Shown piece after piece: positions 1 to 4,736 of a stretch of DNA of 6,519 bases (the stretch's first letter is position 1; every line of letters begins with the position of its first letter). Below the pieces are notes generated by a model. It worked only from the letters and a program-made list of their open reading frames with translations, was not told where the DNA came from and ran no database searches. Origin of the DNA: Succinivibrionaceae bacterium (lineage in GTDB: Bacteria > Pseudomonadota > Gammaproteobacteria > Enterobacterales > Succinivibrionaceae); NCBI GenBank assembly GCA_003477345.1, contig DMTG01000254.1, forward strand, positions 1 to 6,519. Direction: 5' to 3'. The position numbers and the translations under genes were made by a program.

Positions 1-1
1 G

Positions 2-2074
2 GATGATTTCGGCAGCGGTTATTCTTCTCTCAACGTGTTAAAGGACTACGTATTTGATGTCATAAAGTTTGATATGCAGTTCCTGCAGAACTTTGGTGAT
101 GCCTCCAAGGCCAACCGTGCGCGTACAATTCTTACCTATGCGGTCAATATGGCAAAGGGCCTGCGCATTCATACCTTAACAGAAGGGGTTGAGACTCTTG
201 AGCAGCTGGAATTTCTAAAGAGCATAGGCTGTGAAAAGGCTCAGGGCTATTTCTTCAGCAAACCGGTGCCGTTAGAAGAGGCGGTCAAGCTGCAGACAGT
301 CTATCCTCCTGAGACAGAGGTTGATGCAGCCTACTATGACATGATGTGTCCGCTCATTCTGACAAATCTGGCAACTCTTAATGAAAAGGCCACTCTGGGT
401 GATTCCAAAGCAATTGCAATCATAGAAAACGATCATGACAAGATAAACTATTTAAATTACAACGAAGAGTTTACCAGATTCGTTCGCAGTATCGGCATGA
501 ACGGTATCGATGATACCGACAGGTATTTTTCAGAGTACAATCTTAAACTCATAGAGCTAGGCTACAAATGCAGAAGATCTGGCAAAGAAGAGAGTCTGGA
601 CTTTGTTCTAAACGGCTACTACTGCAATATCCGTGTGCGTTTTGTGGCCCGCAATGCCAATACCCGTGCCTGCATCTACTATGCAATCTGCATGAACATT
701 ACCAATTACTCGCAGCGCCCGGTAGATGAGAAGCTAAGCCGCGTTTTATCCAATGCCACCACAGTATTTGACCGCATAGACTTAATCGATCTTGAAAAGG
801 ATTGCATCAACAGCACCTACATAAACAGCTTCAATTATGAAGGAACGATTTCCGGTCTGCATATAAGAGAGGCCTTCGAGGTCTTTGCCAATCAGAACGT
901 GCACGATGCCGACAAAGCTGCATTCCTGGAATTTGTAGATCTGACTACACTGCCAGCCCGCCTTTCGGCCAGGAATCAGAAATTTATCGCATCGGTTTTG
1001 AGGTTCAAGAATAAAGGCAGACAGCACTCCTGGAGATCGTGCATGTTAAGGCCGATAGATCTGGATTCAAAACGACAGGTCCTTTTCTGTATTACCGCGT
1101 CAGAGCTGCTAGGCAAGATAGCAGACGATGTAAATGCATTTGAGAGCGTAGCCTATGACAGAGAGTATAAGAGTCAAAAACAGGGACATGCTGATGATGT
1201 TCTCAAAGCAGAATTAGCTGAATCCATAAAGCAGAGCGGTATCACTACGGATGATCTCTGGAATGCCATGGTTGACATGAAGTCCATAGGCCTGTTCTGG
1301 AAAGACAAGGACAGGCGCTTCCTGGGTGCCAATCCTGCCTTTATGAGATACTATAATTTTTCGTCTCTTAATGCGATCTTAGGCAAGAATGATGAAGATA
1401 TGGGCTGGCATGTTGCCCCTGAGGTCTTCAAGAGCATAGAAGAGTCGGTAATTGCCGATAACAAACAGATATCAGGCCATGGCACCTGCATTGCTGACGG
1501 TACTATTCACGATATTCTGGCCTTTAAGGGACCTATTATTCATGACGGCAAAGTTGCAGGACTTATCGGTTACTTTAAAGATATTACCAAGGACACGCGT
1601 GATCTTGATGTAGTGCATAACAAGTTCGAGCTGGACAGCGAAACCGGTCTTTACAATCTGCAGGGCTTCAGATCCTCCTGCGTAAACTATGTAAACTCCT
1701 ATGAGCAGAATCAGATGGACTTCCAGATAATTGCAGTCAGGATTGCAAACTATGAGAAGATCAGAGACAGGGCAGCTCCATCTTTAAGAGAGGCTTTCTC
1801 TGAATTAAAGAAGATCCTAGGCAACACCAGTTCCATCTGCAGAATCACAGAAGACTGCTTTGTAATTCTGGTACAGAATGGCAGCTTCTACGGAGTGCAG
1901 ATTATAGTAAATACTATAAAGCAGAATTCTAAGACTACCTTTACCTCAAAATATGAATCCGTAACTCCATTTGATGTGGCAATAGCCCGCTCTAGCTACA
2001 GTTCCCTCAGTGAGGAACAGAAAACCAGGCTTCTGTACAAGCCTAAAGCGGTGATTGATGAGCTGAAAATATAA
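2..2074 (+). CDS. Cyclic-di-GMP signalling protein, EAL–PAS–degenerate GGDEF (5' end missing)
   Basis: The reading frame is already open at base 2, so the gene enters from the left; the first GTG (35) lies inside the EAL domain and is not a start. Residues are counted from base 2; 690 are visible. Residues 1-10 are the EAL motif DDFGSGYSSL with both acidic metal/catalytic residues. IKFD (21-24), EGVET (61-65) and QGYFFSKP (81-88) complete a canonical EAL C-terminus, so c-di-GMP phosphodiesterase activity is plausible, though the EAL motif itself is outside the window. Residues about 117-235 and 245-365 are poorly conserved and may be PAS-like. Residues about 419-531 are a recognisable PAS domain ending in YFKDITKD. 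Residues about 542-665 are GGDEF-like: DSETGLYN (545-552) matches the domain start, but the GGDEF site is TEDCF (616-620), so cyclase activity is unlikely. No membrane segment is visible. The end has tandem stops TAA-TAA-TGA. The fold calls are firm for EAL and PAS, fair for GGDEF. Confidence 0.88.
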   Translation, partial: DDFGSGYSSLNVLKDYVFDVIKFDMQFLQNFGDASKANRARTILTYAVNMAKGLRIHTLTEGVETLEQLEFLKSIGCEKAQGYFFSKPVPLEEAVKLQTVYPPETEVDAAYYDMMCPLILTNLATLNEKATLGDSKAIAIIENDHDKINYLNYNEEFTRFVRSIGMNGIDDTDRYFSEYNLKLIELGYKCRRSGKEESLDFVLNGYYCNIRVRFVARNANTRACIYYAICMNITNYSQRPVDEKLSRVLSNATTVFDRIDLIDLEKDCINSTYINSFNYEGTISGLHIREAFEVFANQNVHDADKAAFLEFVDLTTLPARLSARNQKFIASVLRFKNKGRQHSWRSCMLRPIDLDSKRQVLFCITASELLGKIADDVNAFESVAYDREYKSQKQGHADDVLKAELAESIKQSGITTDDLWNAMVDMKSIGLFWKDKDRRFLGANPAFMRYYNFSSLNAILGKNDEDMGWHVAPEVFKSIEESVIADNKQISGHGTCIADGTIHDILAFKGPIIHDGKVAGLIGYFKDITKDTRDLDVVHNKFELDSETGLYNLQGFRSSCVNYVNSYEQNQMDFQIIAVRIANYEKIRDRAAPSLREAFSELKKILGNTSSICRITEDCFVILVQNGSFYGVQIIVNTIKQNSKTTFTSKYESVTPFDVAIARSSYSSLSEEQKTRLLYKPKAVIDELKI

Positions 2075-2082
2075 TAATGAGC

Positions 2083-2101
2083 TACTATTTGTAAAATAGT
2101 A
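2083..2101. other. A/T-rich hairpin just after the signalling gene
   Basis: TACTATTT (2083-2090) and AAATAGTA (2094-2101) form a perfect 8-bp stem with a 3-nt loop. It starts 8 bp after the stop of the signalling gene. There is no T-run after it and only one G-C pair, so it is a poor intrinsic terminator; it may instead protect the 3' end of the transcript or be a chance product of AT-rich sequence. Confidence 0.35.
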
Positions 2102-2226
2102 TGCCTAATATAATAGAGGTGAATCTTTTATATAAGTAAGGTTATTGTTATTAATAATACTTAAATTATTATTAGAAATAATCTCTATTCCCGAAAAGTA
2201 ATATTATTTTATTAAATAGTATTCCT
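2094..2226. repeat. 13-bp imperfect direct repeat around the hns 3' end
   Basis: AAATAGTATGCCT (2094-2106) and AAATAGTATTCCT (2214-2226) match at 12 of 13 positions and lie 120 bp apart. The right copy is the coding sequence for the last residues of the H-NS gene (KEYYL region, minus strand). The left copy is in the convergent spacer and forms one arm of the hairpin at 2083-2101. It could be a trace of a small duplication or insertion behind hns, or chance in AT-rich DNA. Confidence 0.35.
2152..2174. terminator. Weak A/T-only hairpin between convergent genes
   Basis: TAATAATA (2152-2159) and TATTATTA (2167-2174) form a perfect 8-bp stem with a 7-nt loop in the gap between the convergent signalling gene and hns. 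It is symmetrical and could act in either direction, but it contains no G-C pair and no clear T tail, so termination strength is doubtful. No better terminator is visible in 2075-2203. Confidence 0.25.
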
Positions 2227-2620
2227 TATCTTTATTATCTCTTTTCATAGCATCTTGCATAGATGTAGGAATGCGTCCTCTTCCAGACCAGGTTCGCTCT
2301 ATTCCATTATTATCAAAGTATTTATATTTAGGGGCTACATTACTTCTGCCATCTGAATTAGTATTAATTTTAAAAGACGGATCGTTGGTGCAGAATTTTA
2401 TTAGTTCTTCAACAGAAATATTATTATTCTGAAGATTATCTGCGGCTGCTTTTAACAGCTGTTTCTTTTTTTCGTTTTCTTCTCGTTCTTTTTTTAATTT
2501 TTCATGCAATTCGTTTTTTATGATTTGTATCTTATTCAAAATTGAGTCAATTACCCTTTCAGAAGAATTCTTTAATGTAGAACGCAGAAATTTTATATTG
2601 TTCAAATCTTGTAGATCCAT
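2204..2620 (-). CDS. hns: H-NS family nucleoid-associated protein
   Basis: H-NS proteins bind AT-rich curved DNA, oligomerise into filaments and silence horizontally acquired genes. The 138 residues match the usual length of about 137 and the whole architecture. The N-terminus LNNIKFLRSTLKNSS parallels the LNNIRTLRAQ dimerisation helix of enterobacterial H-NS. Residues about 20-62 are a highly charged coiled coil, ISVEELI (68-74) matches the second oligomerisation helix, and 97-138 are the DNA-binding domain: YKYFDNNGIERTW then the minor-groove loop GRGR (113-116) and the ending YYLIK. The loop has RGR where E. coli has QGR; both are accepted in the family. The linker (about 76-97) is nearly neutral, unlike the basic linker of E. 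coli H-NS. The ATG at 2618-2620 is preceded by GGTGAG with a 6-nt spacer. The gene itself is very AT-rich, suggesting autoregulation or acquisition. It is divergent from the glycan genes and may silence them; that is inference. Confidence 0.93.
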   Translation of the reverse strand: MDLQDLNNIKFLRSTLKNSSERVIDSILNKIQIIKNELHEKLKKEREENEKKKQLLKAAADNLQNNNISVEELIKFCTNDPSFKINTNSDGRSNVAPKYKYFDNNGIERTWSGRGRIPTSMQDAMKRDNKDKEYYLIK

Positions 2621-2626
2621 AAATTT

Positions 2627-2632
2627 CTCACC
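2627..2632 (-). promoter_or_regulatory. Ribosome binding site of hns
   Basis: On the minus strand GGTGAG lies 6 nt before the ATG at 2620, a good Shine-Dalgarno position. It supports this ATG as the start, in agreement with the N-terminal H-NS homology. Confidence 0.7.
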
Positions 2633-2725
2633 GAATAAACTTATAAAAACAACTAATAACTAAGTTAATAAAAAAATCTTTGCCTTAACTATCAGAAAGT
2701 TATGTATTAGAAGAAAAAACGCGTA

Positions 2726-2736
2726 TTTTTTTTTTT
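2726..2736. repeat. 11-T homopolymer in the hns leader
   Basis: Eleven consecutive T on the plus strand (A on the minus), with a 6-A run at 2714-2719 six bases away. If the promoter at 2749-2778 is right, it lies just inside the transcribed hns leader. Such tracts bend DNA, are favoured H-NS sites, and are prone to length change by slippage. Confidence 0.8.
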
Positions 2737-2748
2737 CGCATTTATGCC

Positions 2749-2778
2749 ATTATAAGCAATAATTTTATTTATAAGCAA
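2749..2778 (-). promoter_or_regulatory. Sigma-70 type promoter for hns
   Basis: Read on the minus strand there is TTGCTT (plus 2773-2778), an 18-nt spacer, and a perfect TATAAT (plus 2749-2754). The -35 box matches TTGACA at three of six positions, including TTG. The start of transcription would be near 2741, giving an hns leader of about 120 nt. The two halves of the promoter lie in the two copies of a direct repeat (2750-2759 and 2769-2778). Confidence 0.55.
2750..2778. repeat. 10-bp direct repeat TTATAAGCAA, two copies
   Basis: TTATAAGCAA occurs at 2750-2759 and 2769-2778, 19 bp start to start, close to two helical turns. The copies overlap the -10 and -35 boxes of the proposed hns promoter. 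They could be regulator half-sites or simply the result of promoter elements sharing sequence. Confidence 0.5.
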
Positions 2779-2780
2779 CC

Positions 2781-2799
2781 TGCTAAATGTTTTTTAGCA
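2781..2799. other. Hairpin in the hns–glycosyltransferase divergent region
   Basis: TGCTAAA (2781-2787) and TTTAGCA (2793-2799) pair perfectly over 7 bp with a 5-nt loop. On the plus strand it is followed by a T-rich stretch (2800-2817), so it could act as a weak terminator or attenuator for plus-strand transcripts entering the glycan locus. It sits directly upstream of the proposed hns -35 box, so an operator role is equally possible. The rest of the 273-bp region (2621-2893) shows A-tracts and no credible ORF. Confidence 0.35.
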
Positions 2800-2893
2800 T
2801 AATAGTTTTATTTTATTAGACTGAAATATAAGACTTATTTTCTCTTTTTTTACTTAAATTTAAATACGAACAGCAGATATAAATTTTATAGTC

Positions 2894-3904
2894 ATGCAAG
2901 CAAAGATTAGTGTCATTGTTGCTGTATTTAACGCTGAATCTACTATTGGGCGTTGTTTAGACAGTGTTTTATCTCAAACTATTAAAGGCATTGAGATTAT
3001 TGTCGTAGATGACTGTTCAACAGATGACAGCAAAAAGATACTTCAAGAGTACTGCAGTAAAAATCGCTGCGTAAAGTTAATAGCTCTTGATCATAACCTA
3101 GGAGCTGGTAGCGCCAGAAATATAGGGATTAATAATTCAACTGGCGAGTATGTATCAATTCTAGACTCTGATGACTATCTTAAAAACAGCTTTGTTTTGG
3201 AAAAACTGTATAAGTTTGCCCATACCAATAATTCTGATGTAGTACAGTTTGATTATGAAGTATTCAATGAATTAACAGGGAAAAAAACAGTTATTAAAGC
3301 TTCTGCTTCAGGTAGTTTCAAAAAAAGAGATCCATCTGCTGTATGTTCACCTGATAAATGTCTATTGAATTCGTGGTGTCGGCTCTATAGAAGAGCTTTT
3401 CTTTTTAATAAAGACATTAAGTTCGGCATAGGCAATCACGGAGAAGATCATATTTTCTCTTTTAAAAGCATTTATGAGGCTGAATCAGTCAGCTATTTCC
3501 CAGAAGTCTGTTATGTATACACGGAGCGAGCCGGATCTGTGACCAACAGTAAGGATGTTGGAAATCTTCAAATATTTGAGAATATTTATTTAGTAGAAGC
3601 CTATTTATCCTCATCTAAGTTCTGGGACGCTGTAAAAAAAGGATTTTATCGCTATCGATTAAGGACTTTAAAAGCTCACTGTCTTGCCTGCCCGGAAATT
3701 TTTAGATCTGATTTTATCACCAAATCAAAAAGTTATCTTCCAAAAAATGATTTTAAAGAATTTGTAAACAGTCTGCATCGTTCTATCTGGGAATGGCTGT
3801 TTTCAGTCACAAATGTAAAGGAAAAGCACAGCGTAGTTAAGCACAAGGTACTTACCGTCTTGGGTAGGCAGTTTGTGCTTAATTCTGGCAAATCTAGAAA
3901 ATAA
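2894..3904 (+). CDS. Family 2 (GT-A) glycosyltransferase
   Basis: Cytoplasmic, membrane-associated enzymes of this family transfer a sugar from a nucleotide donor to a lipid-linked glycan. The 336 residues show the full GT-A pattern: strand ISVIVAVFN (5-13), the nucleotide-binding VVDDCSTDDS (37-46), NLGAGSARN (68-76), the DxD-type metal site LDSDDYL (90-96), and the acceptor-side GEDH (183-186) that usually carries the catalytic base region. The segment ending YVYTERAGSVTNS (207-219) is also typical. No transmembrane helix is seen; the C-terminus is lysine-rich. Donor and acceptor cannot be told from sequence, but the neighbours point to O-antigen, capsule or exopolysaccharide assembly. The ATG fits the family N-terminus, yet no clear Shine-Dalgarno precedes it. 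The gene is AT-rich (19 G/C of 60 at 2941-3000), unlike the signalling gene to the left. The phosphomannomutase follows after 26 bp, so the two are probably cotranscribed. Confidence 0.9.
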   Translation: MQAKISVIVAVFNAESTIGRCLDSVLSQTIKGIEIIVVDDCSTDDSKKILQEYCSKNRCVKLIALDHNLGAGSARNIGINNSTGEYVSILDSDDYLKNSFVLEKLYKFAHTNNSDVVQFDYEVFNELTGKKTVIKASASGSFKKRDPSAVCSPDKCLLNSWCRLYRRAFLFNKDIKFGIGNHGEDHIFSFKSIYEAESVSYFPEVCYVYTERAGSVTNSKDVGNLQIFENIYLVEAYLSSSKFWDAVKKGFYRYRLRTLKAHCLACPEIFRSDFITKSKSYLPKNDFKEFVNSLHRSIWEWLFSVTNVKEKHSVVKHKVLTVLGRQFVLNSGKSRK

Positions 3905-3917
3905 TTTATTAGGAAAC

Positions 3918-3924
3918 AAGAGGA
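3918..3924 (+). promoter_or_regulatory. Ribosome binding site that decides the phosphomannomutase start
   Basis: AAGAGGA ends 6 nt before the TTG at 3931, an ideal spacing, but touches the TTG at 3925. A second purine run AGGAAA (3911-3916) lies 8 nt before 3925, so the longer form cannot be wholly excluded; it would add only two residues. Confidence 0.6.
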
Positions 3925-3930
3925 TTGGTT

Positions 3931-4644
3931 TTGAGTATTTATGTATTTGATATGGATGGCACGCTAACTTTGCCGCGCAAGGTAATGTCAGAAGCTTTTG
4001 CTGAGGCATTTATTCCATGGCTGAAAAATAATCAGGCCTTTATTGCCACGGGGTCAGATCTTAAGAAAGTATTTGAGCAGCTTCCTGAAAGCGTAATGAA
4101 TGCCTTTACAGGAATTTACTGTGCTATGGGAAATGACCTTTGGAGCAAAGGGGAGTTTCTGTATCACAGGGATTTCGTGCCAGAATCAGAAATGCTTGCC
4201 GATTTAGAAAATTTCAGGAAAGAGACTAAATATCCAAATCAGCTGTTTCCAAACTACATAGAAAAAAGAACCGGAGCATTAAATTTCAGTGTGCTTGGGC
4301 GTGACTGTCCCTATACGGAACGTGAACGCTATAACGCATGGGATAAAGAGAATAAGGAACGTAAGCTGATCGCAGAAAAGCTTTCTAAAAAATATCCAAA
4401 ATACGACTTTTCTTTAGGTGGCTCAATTTCGATTGATATTGTTTTAAAGGGACATGGCAAAGAGCAGATAGCAAAAGACCTAAGGGAGAAGTATCCAGAG
4501 GAACACATTATTTTCTTTGGAGATAAAACAATGCCTGGTGGTAATGACTATGAGCTGGCCTCAGCATTATTAAAACTTGCGAATACAGAAGTTGTACAAG
4601 TGGATTCTCCCAATGAAGTTTTAGAACATCTAAATCTTTCTTAA
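3931..4644 (+). CDS. HAD-type phosphomannomutase, eukaryotic PMM1/PMM2-like
   Basis: It interconverts mannose-6-phosphate and mannose-1-phosphate, supplying ManC. It belongs to the HAD fold family of eukaryotic PMM, not to the ManB/AlgC phosphohexomutases usual in bacteria. From the TTG at 3931 it has 237 residues (human PMM2 has 246). FDMDGTLT (6-13) holds the nucleophile D7 and acid/base D9; ATGSD (39-43) follows. R113, R124 and R131 have the same spacing as the phosphate-binding Arg of human PMM2 (123, 134, 141) in the context RTGALNFSVLGRDC. GGSISID (163-169) and FFGDKTMPGGND (195-206) are near-identical to the human motifs. The TTG at 3931 is preferred: AAGAGGA lies 6 nt before it, whereas the TTG at 3925 would directly abut that site. 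The ATG at 3952 would remove D7. Two in-frame TAA stops end it. A sugar-phosphatase role is possible but less likely given the conserved Arg residues. Confidence 0.88.
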   Translation: MSIYVFDMDGTLTLPRKVMSEAFAEAFIPWLKNNQAFIATGSDLKKVFEQLPESVMNAFTGIYCAMGNDLWSKGEFLYHRDFVPESEMLADLENFRKETKYPNQLFPNYIEKRTGALNFSVLGRDCPYTERERYNAWDKENKERKLIAEKLSKKYPKYDFSLGGSISIDIVLKGHGKEQIAKDLREKYPEEHIIFFGDKTMPGGNDYELASALLKLANTEVVQVDSPNEVLEHLNLS

Positions 4645-4669
4645 TAAATATTAATAAAAAGAATACTGC

Positions 4670-4701
4670 AAAAAGGGCAATGTCCGTTTTTTAAGACATT
4701 G
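4670..4701 (+). terminator. Possible attenuator: two mutually exclusive hairpins before manC
   Basis: One fold pairs AAAAAGG (4670-4676) with the CC (4684-4685) and T-run (4687-4692) to its right, with one bulged G, giving a short terminator-like stem ending in six T. A second fold pairs CAATGTC (4678-4684) with GACATTG (4695-4701), a perfect 7-bp stem whose 10-nt loop contains the T-run. Both use 4678-4685, so they cannot form together. That is the layout of a terminator and its competitor in the 92-bp gap between phosphomannomutase and manC. No ligand-binding domain or leader peptide is visible, so partial readthrough is the simpler reading. Confidence 0.4.
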
Positions 4702-4736
4702 ATTAGGCAATAAGAATTTTTAAGGAATATTCAGGC

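Noticed and set aside
782..1027. 81-codon open frame on the minus strand inside the signalling gene
   Set aside because: It is antisense to a well-supported coding region, has no recognisable domain and no convincing start context.
2112..2189. Long-range inverted repeat AATAGAG / CTCTATT in the convergent spacer
   Set aside because: Seven base pairs separated by 64 bp, with no extension beyond one wobble; likely chance.
2788..2820. Ten-codon ORF on the plus strand in the divergent region
   Set aside because: Too short, no ribosome site, and low-complexity A/T sequence.
3803..4009. 68-codon open frame on the minus strand across the glycosyltransferase–phosphomannomutase junction
   Set aside because: It overlaps two strongly supported genes on the other strand and resembles no protein family.
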